From assembly GCA_005883215.1 (NCBI GenBank), contig VAYS01000015.1, positions 1-64,000 of the forward strand: 64,000 nt of DNA, written 5' to 3'. The notes beneath the pieces were generated by a model. The model was not told the origin of the DNA and searched no databases. It saw only the letters and a list, made by a program, of their open reading frames with translations. This DNA is from Actinomycetota bacterium (GTDB taxonomy: Bacteria; Actinomycetota; Thermoleophilia; Solirubrobacterales; Solirubrobacteraceae). Position numbers and translations under genes: made by a program. Below are positions 29,745 to 39,501 of the stretch, one piece after another (position 1 is the first letter of the stretch; each line of letters starts with the position of its first letter).

Positions 29745-31279
29745 TGGATGAACACCCCCGCGCCGACCTTCGCCTGGAGCCCCACACGAGCGAGTGACCG
29801 CGGCGTCACGCGGACCGGCCGCGGGGACCGAAAGCGGACCGTGACGTAGGTGGCCGCGGTGGTGACCTGAATCTGATGAAAGCCGGGGGCGGGGGACCGG
29901 AGGCCCGCGGGGCTCGGCAGCGCACGACCGTGTCCCGCCCGGCCCAGCGTGTTGGCGATCGCCACCAGGTCCACCTCGCGCACCGCCGCCCCACCGGCGG
30001 GCAGCGGGCGCAGCGACGGTAGGTAGACGGCAAACGGCTCCGGCGAGCTGGGCGGGGTGAGCACAATCGCCCGCGCGACCACCGGTGCGCCCAGGCTGCG
30101 CGCCGCTCCCCGCCAGTCCTCGCGCTGGTAGGCCGGGGTGGCGGCCACAGACACGGTGATCGCACAAAAGAGGACGCTCAGCGCCAGCGCGCCGGCCGCG
30201 CCCCAACCGGGCGCCCGGCGCGTGCTGAACCCGATCGCGATCAGGATCGCCAAAGGCACGCAGGTGGCGATCAGGTTGCGCGCGTCGACGTAGTCGAGCC
30301 CCACCAATGCGAGCGCCAACGGCACCGCCACCGCGGCGCCGGTGATCGCCGCCAGCGCCGCGGCCGCTCGCCGCTCGCGCGCACCGCCACGGGCCAGGCG
30401 GACCAGGCCCGCGAGGGCCAGCAACCCGGCCAGGGCCGCGACCCAGAACTTCGCCGGGGCCGCGTAGCCGACCAGAGACTGCTTGGGCAGCTGGGCGACG
30501 CGCAAGGGCAGCGAGCCGCTGACCCGGATCATCTGATCGCCGTGGCCCTGCGCCCGCTGATGCAGGGCGAGTGGAAGCAGTCCCCCCGCCACCAGCGCCA
30601 CCCCGGCCAGCGCCGGCAGGAGGCGACGCTGGGGCCTGACCGCGAACAGCAGCCACGCCGCCTCCGGCACCACGAGAAAGACCGCGAAGTAGTGGGCGGC
30701 GAGGGCGAGCGCGGATGCGATCGCCCATGAGGCGAGCCTTAGCGCGCTCGGCTCGCGCACGGCACCCAGGAAGAGCCACAGCGAGAGCGCGGCCAGCAGC
30801 AGCACGAGCGCGTAGGCGCGCGCCTCCTGCGAGTACCACACCAGCCACGGGCTGGTGGCCGTTAGCGCGGCGGCGATGATCGCCGCGCGCCGCGACGCGA
30901 GCTCCCTCGCGATCGCGTAGACGACGGGGATCGTGACCGTGCCAAGCACCGCCGAGAGCGAGCGCAGCCCCACCTCGCCGGTGCCGAAGAGCTTGCACCA
31001 GCCCCAGGCGACGATGTAGTAGAGCGGCGGCGTGGACTCGTCGCGCGCGATGCCCGCGAGCAGGTCCCCGAAACCTCCGCGCAGCAGGCGTACGGTCTGC
31101 AGCTCGTCGAAGTCGAAGCTCTGCAGGTGAAGCGTCGCGAAGCGCAGCAGCACCGCCACGCCCAGCGCCCCGGCGAGCGCGTATGCCGCGCCGGGCAGCG
31201 GCAGCGCACGGGCACGCACATACGCGCCCGGCGCGCGCGCGAGACCGGCGCTAGCTCCCGTTTTGGCGATCCCCTCCAC
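29741..31279 (-). CDS. GT39-like polyprenol-dependent membrane glycosyltransferase
   Basis: 512 residues with about ten membrane helices. The first extracytoplasmic loop carries FDFDELQTVRLLRGG, matching the catalytic D-E motif of GT39/PMT-type (GT-C) enzymes, and DESTPPLYYIVAWGWCKLFG, the second loop typical of this family. The last 120 residues form a soluble extracytoplasmic domain. It would use a polyprenyl-phosphate sugar as donor at the outer face. Transcriptionally coupled to the flippase; divergent from the tyrosine-kinase gene by 133 bp. Confidence 0.82.
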   Translation of the reverse strand: MEGIAKTGASAGLARAPGAYVRARALPLPGAAYALAGALGVAVLLRFATLHLQSFDFDELQTVRLLRGGFGDLLAGIARDESTPPLYYIVAWGWCKLFGTGEVGLRSLSAVLGTVTIPVVYAIARELASRRAAIIAAALTATSPWLVWYSQEARAYALVLLLAALSLWLFLGAVREPSALRLASWAIASALALAAHYFAVFLVVPEAAWLLFAVRPQRRLLPALAGVALVAGGLLPLALHQRAQGHGDQMIRVSGSLPLRVAQLPKQSLVGYAAPAKFWVAALAGLLALAGLVRLARGGARERRAAAALAAITGAAVAVPLALALVGLDYVDARNLIATCVPLAILIAIGFSTRRAPGWGAAGALALSVLFCAITVSVAATPAYQREDWRGAARSLGAPVVARAIVLTPPSSPEPFAVYLPSLRPLPAGGAAVREVDLVAIANTLGRAGHGRALPSPAGLRSPAPGFHQIQVTTAATYVTVRFRSPRPVRVTPRSLARVGLQAKVGAGVFIQ

Positions 31280-31412
31280 GCGCCTCCCGTCGCGTCACAC
31301 GATACCCACGCATACAACCGTCGGCGGCGGGGTAGATTAGGTCCGCCGTGGGAGGAGGCAGGATGGGTAGCGAGGCAGGAGCTTTGTTCGGCGTGGGCCA
31401 GCCGGACCGATC

Positions 31413-33005
31413 ATGACCGTGGCAGAGTTCGTTGAACTTCTTCTGGTCAGGCGCCGGGGCCTGTTCCTGGCGGTGCTGCTCGGCGCGTTCGCCGCGGCTG
31501 CCGCGCTGACCTTCGCCCTCCCCAAGCGATACGAGGCGACCGCGACGCTGTTCGTCGGCGAGAACCGCCCCGTGGCCACCGGCGCCAACTCGGTCCCGCT
31601 CGATGAGGTTCTCGCCCAGACCTACGACGAGCTGCTCGGCACGCCCGCAATCCAGCGACAGGTGGCCGGAAGCCTGCACATGCCCCCGGCGAGGATCTCC
31701 GGTCAGGTCAGCTTTCAGGTCGTCGAGGGAACGCACCTGATCAGGATCACCGCCACCGACGCCAGTCCTTCCCAGGCGGCGGCGATCGCAAACGCCTACG
31801 CAAAGACGTTCGTCGGTGACCGGCAGGGCTCGGCGGCCGGCGGGGATCGCGCCCGGCTCGCCGCGCTGAGGTCGCAGATGAACGCGCTGGCGCTGGAAAT
31901 CGCGCGGCTCCAGGGCACGCGCCAACACGGGCGGCAGGCGCGCCTGCTGACCGATCAGAGCCAGCTGAGCATCGACCGGGACACGGTCAGCACCATCACC
32001 CAGAACGACACGCTCCAAGGTACGAACGTGGCCGTGGCGAGTCCCGCCGTGGTCCCCGCTTCGCCGGCAAAGCCCAAACCGGCGCTCTACCTGGCGCTGG
32101 GAGCGGTCTTCGCCCTGCTGCTCGCGATCGGCGCGACGCTCGCCGCCAACGCGCTGGACAGCCGGATCCGAGAGCCCGAGGAGCTCGCGGCCTTGTTCGG
32201 CGCCCCGGTGCTGGCCCAGATACCTCGCGCCCGGGTCGGGCAGGCTACGGACGACGGGCCCCTGATGCTCCAAGGGCCGGTCGAGTTCCTACGCATGAAT
32301 CTGCGCCAGCTTTCCGACCCTGATCGGCCATTGCGCATGATCGCCTTTACGAGCGCGCGCTCCGCCGAGGGCAAGACGGCGGTCGTCGCGGCGTTCGCCA
32401 GAGCGGTGGCGCGGGTGAGAGCACCGATCGTGGCGGTCGACGCCGACGTCCGCCAGCCGCGGCTGGCATCCGCGTTCGGCCTCTCGTCGGGTACCGGCTT
32501 GACCAGCGTGCTTGCCGACTCGCTCGATCCGCTCGAGCTGCTCGCCCGCGACGAGAGCGGCGTGGCGGTGCTGCCGTCCGGCCCACCGGTCCCCGACCCG
32601 GCGCCGTACTTCACCCGGGTCCGCCTCGCGCGCGTCCTGGATCGCTTGCGGGCCAGCTCCTCCTACGTAGCCATCGACACGGCCCCGGTGCTCGGCGCCC
32701 CGGAGACCTCGAGTCTGGGCGAGATGGTCGACGGCGTAGTGATGGTCATCGACGTCGACCAGGCCAAGCGCCGCACGTTGCTCGTCGCGCGCGACCAGCT
32801 CGCCAATACCGGTGCGAAACTGATCGGCCTCGTCCTCAATCGCGTGCCGCCGCATACCGGCGCCTACGACTACTCCTACTACTACCGCCGTCCGCCGGTC
32901 AACGGCGACGGCGCCTTCGGAGGGATGGCTCCCGCCGCCGTGCACAGCGGGAATGGCCGGGTTGCTCCCACCGCGCCCAGCCGCGAGCGCGACGCCGCTC
33001 GCTGA
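31413..33005 (+). CDS. Tyrosine autokinase/chain-length regulator (Wzc-like)
   Basis: 530 residues. An N-terminal Wzz domain has two membrane helices (about 14-35 and 225-245). The cytoplasmic BY-kinase domain has Walker A SARSAEGKT (Lys321), Walker A' IVAVDADVRQPRL and Walker B VAIDTAPVLG. The tail holds a cluster of tyrosines, YDYSYYY, the usual autophosphorylation site. Such proteins set polymer length and drive export by cycles of phosphorylation. It is fused as in proteobacterial Wzc, whereas many Gram-positive bacteria split it. No phosphatase gene was found. It begins the rightward operon. Confidence 0.92.
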   Translation: MTVAEFVELLLVRRRGLFLAVLLGAFAAAAALTFALPKRYEATATLFVGENRPVATGANSVPLDEVLAQTYDELLGTPAIQRQVAGSLHMPPARISGQVSFQVVEGTHLIRITATDASPSQAAAIANAYAKTFVGDRQGSAAGGDRARLAALRSQMNALALEIARLQGTRQHGRQARLLTDQSQLSIDRDTVSTITQNDTLQGTNVAVASPAVVPASPAKPKPALYLALGAVFALLLAIGATLAANALDSRIREPEELAALFGAPVLAQIPRARVGQATDDGPLMLQGPVEFLRMNLRQLSDPDRPLRMIAFTSARSAEGKTAVVAAFARAVARVRAPIVAVDADVRQPRLASAFGLSSGTGLTSVLADSLDPLELLARDESGVAVLPSGPPVPDPAPYFTRVRLARVLDRLRASSSYVAIDTAPVLGAPETSSLGEMVDGVVMVIDVDQAKRRTLLVARDQLANTGAKLIGLVLNRVPPHTGAYDYSYYYRRPPVNGDGAFGGMAPAAVHSGNGRVAPTAPSRERDAAR

Positions 33006-33006
33006 C

Positions 33007-34416
33007 GTGGTCAGCCACATCAAGAAGCCGCCGGCGGCAACCCTCGCGCTGCCCGCCGGCGTGCTCGGCGCGCTGGCGGTCGTAGGCGCCTATCGGGTCG
33101 GGCCCTTGATCCCACTGGTCTTCGCCGCCGCGCTGGCGGTAGCGGTGACCGCGTTCATCCGCCCGATCGCCGTGGTCTACCTGGCGGTGGCGGCGGTGCC
33201 GCTCGAGCTCTACTCACTGCCCGTGGGTAGCGCCATCGACCTCACCGTGACCAAGGCGCTGCTCACCATCGCGGCGGTGGCCTGGGTACTGAAGCGGCTA
33301 GCCACCGGAAGGCTGCCCGTCATCAGCGACTCGCCGCTGACGAAGCCTTTCGGGCTGCTGCTACTCGCCCTCGTCCCGGGCGTGGTGCTCGCGTCGGACA
33401 GCGTCGCTGCCGTGAAGGTCCTCGCCGACTGGACCGTGTTCTTCTTCCTCTACCAGCTGATCGTCGAAGACGGCCGGCCTCAGACGGTGCGGAATCTGCT
33501 CATGGCGCTGGCGCTTACCGGCGCGGTTAGCGGTGTGACGGCGATCACCGCCACGCACGGCGCGACGCCGGTGGCGGCGACGGGCAGCTCCGCCCCGAGC
33601 CGGGCGACGGCAGAGTTCCTGTCCCCCAACGCGCTCGGCCTGCTGCTGGCGATGGCGCTTCCCAGCTCGATCGCGCTCGCCATCCGGGGTCCCCGCGTGC
33701 TCCGCCCCGCGGCAGCCGCCGCGGCGGTGCTGGCCGCGGTCGGACTTGCGCTGACGCTCTCGCGCGGCGCCATCCTGGCGGCGTTGGCGGCACTCCTGCT
33801 GATGCTCGCCTGGCGGTCCTTCCGGCGGGTGGCGCTGGTCGGCGCGGTGGCGATCGTCGCCTTGGCGTTCCTGGCCCCGGCGACGACGTCGCGGCTGTTC
33901 CCCGTCAAGGCCGCGAGCGAGCGGATCAGCTCGATCCCGAGGGCGGCGTCGGGCAATCCCCGGTGGCAGATCTGGAGAGACGCGCTGGGGCAGTTCGCGG
34001 CCCACCCCATCTTCGGCGTCGGCGCCGACAACTTCCGCACGCGGGCCCTCGGATCTCAGTCGGCAGACCCCCAGTTCCAGGAGTCCTCCGCCCAGGGCGT
34101 CGCCTACTCGCGCTTTCCGCCCCACGCCCACAACATCGCTCTCAACGTGCTCGTCGAGCTCGGGCTGCTCGGTCTCGTGGCGGCGGGGTGGCTGCTCGTG
34201 AGGGTGGTGCGCCTGGTGGGTCACGCCTGCCGCCGGGGGCGCGGGCTCGACCAGGCACTCGCGTTCGGCGTCATGGCGGCGCTGGCGGTGGTCTTCCTCG
34301 AGGGGCTCGTCGACTACCCCCTGACCGATTACACGCTGGCCGCGCTGGTGGTGATCCTCGCCGCCTGCGCCGCCGTGCTGGCGCGGCCCGGCTCCGATCT
34401 TCCACCCCAGAGCTGA
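33007..34416 (+). CDS. O-antigen ligase/polymerase-like membrane protein (Wzy)
   Basis: 469 residues and about 12 membrane helices. The large extracytoplasmic loop contains RWQIWRDALGQFAAHPIFGVGADNF and the HNIALNVLVELGLLGL region, the diagnostic O-antigen ligase (Wzy_C) pattern with Arg and His residues used in catalysis. It joins repeat units at the outer face of the membrane. GTG 33007 lies 2 bp after the kinase stop; ATG 32953 inside the kinase gene is an alternative. Position between the kinase and asparagine-synthase-like gene fits a polymerase. Confidence 0.85.
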   Translation: MVSHIKKPPAATLALPAGVLGALAVVGAYRVGPLIPLVFAAALAVAVTAFIRPIAVVYLAVAAVPLELYSLPVGSAIDLTVTKALLTIAAVAWVLKRLATGRLPVISDSPLTKPFGLLLLALVPGVVLASDSVAAVKVLADWTVFFFLYQLIVEDGRPQTVRNLLMALALTGAVSGVTAITATHGATPVAATGSSAPSRATAEFLSPNALGLLLAMALPSSIALAIRGPRVLRPAAAAAAVLAAVGLALTLSRGAILAALAALLLMLAWRSFRRVALVGAVAIVALAFLAPATTSRLFPVKAASERISSIPRAASGNPRWQIWRDALGQFAAHPIFGVGADNFRTRALGSQSADPQFQESSAQGVAYSRFPPHAHNIALNVLVELGLLGLVAAGWLLVRVVRLVGHACRRGRGLDQALAFGVMAALAVVFLEGLVDYPLTDYTLAALVVILAACAAVLARPGSDLPPQS

Positions 34417-34423
34417 CCCGGCC

Positions 34424-36472
34424 ATGTGCGGGATCGCCGGAACGCTCAACTTCGCCGGGGCGGTCGATGAGGCAGTGCTGAACCGCATGTGCGCGGTGAT
34501 GGAACATCGGGGCCCCGATTCGCGCGGAGTCCACGTCGAGGCGGGCGCCGGCATCGCCGCGCAGCGCCTAGCGATCATCGACATCGCCGGCGGCGCTCAG
34601 CCGATGTTCAACGAGGACTCGACTGTCGCCGTGGTTTTGAACGGCGAGATCTACAACTACCGCGAGCTGCGGGAGGCGCTCATCCGCCGCGGACACCGCT
34701 TCCGCTCGCAGGCCGACACCGAGGTGCTCGTCCACCTCTACGAGGATCACGGGGAGGCGCTGGTCGAGCACCTGCGCGGGATGTTCGCGTTCGCGATCTG
34801 GGACCGGCGTCGCCGGCGTCTGCTCCTGGCCCGCGATCGGGTGGGCAAGAAGCCGCTGTTCTGGGCCCGGAGGGGCGAGCGCTTCTGGTTCGCCTCGGAG
34901 CTGCGCTGTCTGTTGCAGGACCCCGAGCTTCGCCGCGGCGCCGAGCTTGACCCCCACGCGGTGGCGTCCTACCTCGCGCTGCAGTACGTGCCCCATCCGC
35001 TGTGCGCGATCAAAGGAATCCACAAGCTCGCGCCCGCTTCGAGCCTCACCGTCACCCGGGAGGGCGAACAAGTTCGCCGCTACTGGCGTCTGGACTACTC
35101 GGAGAAGCTAGACCACGTGCCCGTGCCCGAGCTGGAGGCGCGCCTGTGGGAGCAGATCCGCGAGGCCACCCGCATTCGCCTCATCAGTGACGTTCCCCTG
35201 GGGGCGTTCCTGTCGGGAGGGATCGACTCGAGCGCGGTGGTGGCGGCGATGGCGCACGAGAGCCCCGAGCCGATCAAGACATTCTCGATCGCCTTCCCCG
35301 ACGACGCCTTCAACGAGGCGCGCTATGCGCGCCTGCTCGCCGAGCGTTTTGGCACCGACCACCATGAGTTCGAGGTCCGGCCACAGGCGCTCTCGATCAT
35401 GCCCAAAATCGCCCGCCACTATGGCGAGCCGTTCGGCGACCCCTCGGCGATTCCGAGCTTCTATCTCGCCGAGTTGACGCGCCGGCACGTGACGGTCGCG
35501 CTCAACGGCGACGGTGGCGATGAGAGCTTCGCCGGCTACCCGGTCTACGCGAAGAACGGCAGGGTCACCCGGAGCCTGGGGATCGTCCCGGCGCCGCTGC
35601 TCGGGCTCGCGCCCCGGCTGGGCGCTCGGCTCGGCGAGGGCCGCCACGACAACACCCTGCGCAGTCGCATCAGCCGGGGTGTCCAGGTGCTGGGGATGGA
35701 GCCGTGGCGCCGGCATGCGATGTGGATGGCGGCGTTTCGCACCCCGTCGCAGCGGGCGCGGCTGCTCGCCCCCGAGTTCCGAGCCGCGGCGGCCTTGGCG
35801 GCCGCGGCTCCGTCCGACGCCGGGGTCAGCGGCGACGGCGGCGAGCAGTTCATCGGGGATGCGTGGCGTCAATCGCGCGCGCCGGAGCCGCTCGATCGGA
35901 TGCTCGACGTAGACGTCCAGACCTACCTGCCCGGCGACCTGCTGGTCAAGATGGACATCGCCACGATGGCTCACTCGCTCGAGGCCCGTTCGCCGCTGCT
36001 CGACCACGAGCTGATGGCGTTCGCCGCCTCGCTTCCGGCCAACCTCAAGCTAAGAGGCCGCGGGCATAAGTGGATCCTGCGCTCGGCGCTGCGCCGGACG
36101 CTGCCGCCCGAGATCCTCGACCGCCCGAAGATGGGCTTCTCGGTCCCCCTCCCCCGCTGGTTCCGCCAGGAGCTGCGCCACCTGCCGGCCGAGATCCTGC
36201 TCGATCCGCGCACCGTCTCGCGCGGTTACTTTCGTCGTCGGGAGGTCGAGCGGATTATTCGCGAGCACCACGCTGGGGTGGTCGATCACGCCAACCGGAT
36301 CTGGGCGCTGCTCCAACTTGAGCTGTGGCACCGCGAGGTCCTCGAGGCCCCGGTCGCCGACGGGGATGGGCTTTTTCCGCCCGGGGCTCCTCCGGCATGG
36401 CAAAAGGCCGCACCGGCGGGGGGCGCGCGCGCTGACCGGGCGCGGGCGGCGGTCAGCGCAGGAAACGAGTGA
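34424..36472 (+). CDS. asnB: Glutamine-hydrolysing amidotransferase, asparagine synthase family
   Basis: 682 residues. It begins MCGIAGTLNFAG with Cys2 as the nucleophile of the glutaminase domain; MEHRGPDSRG and LNGEIYNYRELR are conserved there. The synthetase half has the PP-loop LSGGIDSSAVVAAMAHE (about 262-278) and NGDGGDESFAGY. About 40 Pro/Ala-rich residues are added at the C-terminus. True asparagine synthesis is possible, but its place inside the polysaccharide operon, as in many EPS loci, suggests transfer of ammonia to a sugar acid carboxylate. Start 7 bp after the polymerase stop. Confidence 0.9.
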   Translation: MCGIAGTLNFAGAVDEAVLNRMCAVMEHRGPDSRGVHVEAGAGIAAQRLAIIDIAGGAQPMFNEDSTVAVVLNGEIYNYRELREALIRRGHRFRSQADTEVLVHLYEDHGEALVEHLRGMFAFAIWDRRRRRLLLARDRVGKKPLFWARRGERFWFASELRCLLQDPELRRGAELDPHAVASYLALQYVPHPLCAIKGIHKLAPASSLTVTREGEQVRRYWRLDYSEKLDHVPVPELEARLWEQIREATRIRLISDVPLGAFLSGGIDSSAVVAAMAHESPEPIKTFSIAFPDDAFNEARYARLLAERFGTDHHEFEVRPQALSIMPKIARHYGEPFGDPSAIPSFYLAELTRRHVTVALNGDGGDESFAGYPVYAKNGRVTRSLGIVPAPLLGLAPRLGARLGEGRHDNTLRSRISRGVQVLGMEPWRRHAMWMAAFRTPSQRARLLAPEFRAAAALAAAAPSDAGVSGDGGEQFIGDAWRQSRAPEPLDRMLDVDVQTYLPGDLLVKMDIATMAHSLEARSPLLDHELMAFAASLPANLKLRGRGHKWILRSALRRTLPPEILDRPKMGFSVPLPRWFRQELRHLPAEILLDPRTVSRGYFRRREVERIIREHHAGVVDHANRIWALLQLELWHREVLEAPVADGDGLFPPGAPPAWQKAAPAGGARADRARAAVSAGNE

Positions 36473-36489
36473 CCAGACCCCTCGTTTGG

Positions 36490-36511
36490 GCCGGCGGCTA
36501 ATGCCGCCGGC
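36490..36511. terminator. Bidirectional hairpin between convergent genes
   Basis: GCCGGCGGC and GCCGCCGGC form a perfect 9-bp stem with a TAAT loop. It occupies the 39-bp gap between the asparagine-synthase-like gene and the converging membrane-protein gene, and can terminate both. Confidence 0.65.
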
Positions 36512-38200
36512 TCAGGGAACTTCTTTGGGTCCGGCGACGGCGGCCGTCAGCAGCTCGCTCGCCGCCAGCCCGCCGCCATCGACGGTCCTCGCCGCCGGCT
36601 CGGGGCCCGCGTAGGGCGGCCCGGCACGAGGTTGGGCGCTGCGAAAGAGCAGGCGCGCGCCGGCGGCGATGACCCCGGCGGCGAACAGCGCCCCCACCCA
36701 CCACGGGATTCCCAAGATCGGAAGCAGCCACCACCAGAGGGCCACCACGTGCAGCAACTGTGTGTCGCGCACGCTGGTTCGAGGCCCGGTGGCGCCGGCC
36801 AGGTGCCCGAGTCGCCGCACGTCGGTGTCTGCGGCGTCCCGGATCTGGTGCACCATCGCCGGCCACGACGTGACGAGCGGGCTGCGAGCGACCGACCAGC
36901 GATGGTCGGGGAGATTGACGCCCTGATCCCGGTGCTCGGCATAGGTGCGGTCGTAGAAGCCGACCGTGGTCGGAACCTGCGACGCCACTCCGATCACCAC
37001 CAGGACCGCCGCCCACTTGGCCAGGTGAGGTCGCAGGGTGCCCAGCGCCGCGCACAGCAACGGAAGCGCGGGCAGCAGATAGCGGTCGCCCCACTCGTCG
37101 CCGCCGTAGGGGTCGTACTGGCCGATGTAGAAGATCAAGATCGCCAGCGAGGCGAGGATGCAGAGCGCCGCCAGGGGATCTCGCCGGCGCCGCCAAAGGG
37201 CGACGATCGCCAGCGCCGCCACCGGCGAGTACCAGATGAGCCCCTTTCCGGGGCTGACCAAATAGATCCCCAGGGCGCGCCCGATGGCCGCCGGCGAGAT
37301 GAAGTTGTGGGCGACGAAGGCCCGGGGGACGCCGCCGAAGCGCAGCGGGTCGGCAAAGCGAGCCCAGTTGTAGAGCAGGTAGGCGGCAAAGCCGCACGCC
37401 GTGGCGAGCGCGGGACCCCAGAACGGGCGCAGGCTCCGGAAGAAAGGCTCGGCGCCCGACCCCTGAGCCCGGCGCCTCTGGAGGATGAGTAACGCCCCCA
37501 GCGCCGGGCCGACCAGGATCAGCTGCGGCTTGGCGAGCACGGCGAGCGCGAGCCCGAGATAGCCCCAGTAGCGCCGGCGCCCCGATTCAGTTAGGCCCCA
37601 TACTCCGAGCGCGACCAGCAGGGCGGCCAGCGGCTCGGCGAAGAACGAGCGCGAATAGGTGAGCGCTTCGGTCCCGAATCCAAACGCCACGGCGGCGGCG
37701 ACCGCTCCCCGGCGCGAGGCCCCGAGCTTTACCGACAGCGAGGCGGTCAGCGTCGCCGCGCCGGCGGTGGCCAGGGCGGGAACGATGAGCACCAGCACCT
37801 GGGCCACGTTCTGCCCCCGCTGGCCCGTGAGGTGCCCGAGCCCCTCGCCCAGACCGGCGAACGGCGCGGCGGCGAACGAGATCAGCGGATACCAAAGCGA
37901 GTAGCAGTGACCTCCGCGCCCGATCACCGACGCCTCGTTGGACGGCAGGTGGGGCAACGCGTCGTACCCCGACGCCGCGCACGGGACAAAGAGATGCAGC
38001 CCCCGGCCCAACGAATCGGCCACGCTGAACTGCGAGATCCCGTCGATCACGATGATCCCGGGCGGGATCAGCATGAGGTAGATCAGCGCGAAGCCCAGGA
38101 ACAGCGTCCACAGCCACCGCTTCTGCAGCCACACCCCCGGGCGTCCGAGCGCCCGCCACCCCCACCACGGCCGCAGCGACGCCGAGGCGTCGCTCACCAC
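36512..38200 (-). CDS. Polytopic membrane protein, GT-C-like
   Basis: 562 residues, about 11-12 membrane helices. The first loop after helix 1 contains IIVIDGISQFSVADSLGRG and later SRSFFAEPLAALLVALG; this resembles GT-C glycosyltransferases or dolichyl-phosphate-mannose mannosyltransferase-like proteins (DUF2029/PMT relatives) but lacks a clear D-E pair. The sequence GGDEWGDRYLLPALPLL is typical of such membrane proteins. Start GTG 38200, or 38197, which would overlap the GT2 stop by four bases. Function likely in polymer modification; specificity unknown. Confidence 0.65.
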   Translation of the reverse strand: MVSDASASLRPWWGWRALGRPGVWLQKRWLWTLFLGFALIYLMLIPPGIIVIDGISQFSVADSLGRGLHLFVPCAASGYDALPHLPSNEASVIGRGGHCYSLWYPLISFAAAPFAGLGEGLGHLTGQRGQNVAQVLVLIVPALATAGAATLTASLSVKLGASRRGAVAAAVAFGFGTEALTYSRSFFAEPLAALLVALGVWGLTESGRRRYWGYLGLALAVLAKPQLILVGPALGALLILQRRRAQGSGAEPFFRSLRPFWGPALATACGFAAYLLYNWARFADPLRFGGVPRAFVAHNFISPAAIGRALGIYLVSPGKGLIWYSPVAALAIVALWRRRRDPLAALCILASLAILIFYIGQYDPYGGDEWGDRYLLPALPLLCAALGTLRPHLAKWAAVLVVIGVASQVPTTVGFYDRTYAEHRDQGVNLPDHRWSVARSPLVTSWPAMVHQIRDAADTDVRRLGHLAGATGPRTSVRDTQLLHVVALWWWLLPILGIPWWVGALFAAGVIAAGARLLFRSAQPRAGPPYAGPEPAARTVDGGGLAASELLTAAVAGPKEVP

Positions 38201-39171
38201 GCCTGCGCCGCCGGGCCGCGGGAGCCGGCTCCCCCCTCAGCCGGGGCCGCCGCAAGCCGCTGACGCGGCGACCGGGCCCGCGCCTCGCGTACAGCGTCGC
38301 GGACGCCCTCGGCCAGACCCAGGATCCCGCCCCATTCGGCGTTGATCACGCGGTGAGCGAAGAACACCCCGATCAGCAACGCGAACCGCAGCGCCACCAG
38401 CGGCGTGACGCGGAAGTTCTTGCGCAGGAGGTAGGCCCGGTCGGTGACGATGAGCCGGCTGTAGGAGCGCGCCCCACCCTGCCTCGAGCGAAAGCCGACC
38501 GCCCGGTGGTTGACCACGGCGTCGGGCACGTAGACCACCCGCCCGTGGCGAGATAGCCGGTAGGAGAAATCCTCGTCCTCCAGGAGCGCGGTGCGCCGCG
38601 GCCCGCCCATGTCGGTGTCGAACCCCACCCGCGCGGCCAGCTCTCGCCGCGCGCTCATCAGGCAGCCCTGCATGAACTCGACGTCCCAGCGGCGATCCAG
38701 CTCCTGTAGGTGCCTCGGGTAGCCATAGCTGGTCATCGTCCCCTGCCGTCCACCGCGCATGAGCAGCTGACGGATTCGTGAGCGCTGGTTCCCAAAGGCG
38801 CGGTAATCGCCTTGGATGATGCGCCCGGTGACGCCGACGATCTCCGGGTCGCGGTAGGTGGCGCACAGCACTCCGATCAGCCCGGGATCGACGATCGCGT
38901 CGTCGTCGATGAACAGCACCACGTCGCCCGTGGCCACCTCGATGCCCCGATTGCGCTGGACGCTGGCCCCCCGGGGGCTGGCCAGGCAGCGGACCGGCGC
39001 CGTCGTGGCGTTGCCGGGGAGCTGATTCACCGCCTCCCGGGCCGAACGGTTGGCGTCGCCGTCGACCACCAAGATCTCATGCGGCGCGGGGTCACAGGCC
39101 AGCACGCTCTCTAGCGTTTCCAGGAGCATCGCGGGACGGCCAAGGGTGGGTATGACGACCGAGATCCGCAT
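38194..39171 (-). CDS. GT2-family glycosyltransferase
   Basis: 325 residues. RISVVIPTLGRPAMLLETLES is the N-terminal nucleotide-binding strand; VVLFIDDDAIVDPGLIG supplies the DxD metal motif; LLEDEDFSYRLSRHGRVVYVP is the ED-containing catalytic region of rhamnosyl/galactosyl transferases. The C-terminal 60 residues carry a hydrophobic helix (TPLVALRFALLIGVFF) that could anchor it to the membrane. It uses a nucleotide sugar to build the repeat unit. Coupled to the membrane-protein gene. Confidence 0.88.
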   Translation of the reverse strand: MRISVVIPTLGRPAMLLETLESVLACDPAPHEILVVDGDANRSAREAVNQLPGNATTAPVRCLASPRGASVQRNRGIEVATGDVVLFIDDDAIVDPGLIGVLCATYRDPEIVGVTGRIIQGDYRAFGNQRSRIRQLLMRGGRQGTMTSYGYPRHLQELDRRWDVEFMQGCLMSARRELAARVGFDTDMGGPRRTALLEDEDFSYRLSRHGRVVYVPDAVVNHRAVGFRSRQGGARSYSRLIVTDRAYLLRKNFRVTPLVALRFALLIGVFFAHRVINAEWGGILGLAEGVRDAVREARARSPRQRLAAAPAEGGAGSRGPAAQAW

Positions 39172-39501
39172 GCCTGGCGCGCCTAACTGCGCCCATTAGG
39201 TACCCCGGACGCCGATCGCCCATGCATCCGGGCGCCGACGGGTCGGCGTTGAGGTCGCGCCCTGGTCGCTCCCGGAGCCGGCCGCCTAGTCCCGAGACGT
39301 TAGGCCCCTGACAGGGTGGGGCCGGGGCGCTCAAGCGGGATCGGTCGGATGGCGACAACGACCTAGAGGGCTCGTTTGACGTCGGGCGACGACCGGAGCG
39401 GGCAGGGGTGCGTGATCGCCGCCTGCCCGCCCTGCCGCCATCGCCCAAGAGGCGGTCTTCACGGCTCGCGAGCGGGCAAGGCAAACCGCGTCCTAGGAGT
39501 G
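39172..39501. other. Divergent intergenic region, 330 bp
   Basis: This gap separates the GT2 gene (minus strand) from the first secreted glycosidase (plus strand). I see no protein-like frame and no RNA gene. The last 30 bases contain AGGAG ahead of the glycosidase start. Short similarity (ACGG, GCGAGCGG, AAGGC, AA) with the leader of the second glycosidase gene near 40876-40912 suggests the duplication took the leader with it; no known riboswitch fits. Confidence 0.5.

Noticed and set aside
39470..39501. GGCAAACCG segment suggestive of a GEMM (c-di-GMP) riboswitch
   Set aside because: Only about 20 bases separate it from the start codon; the second conserved half and paired stems are missing.
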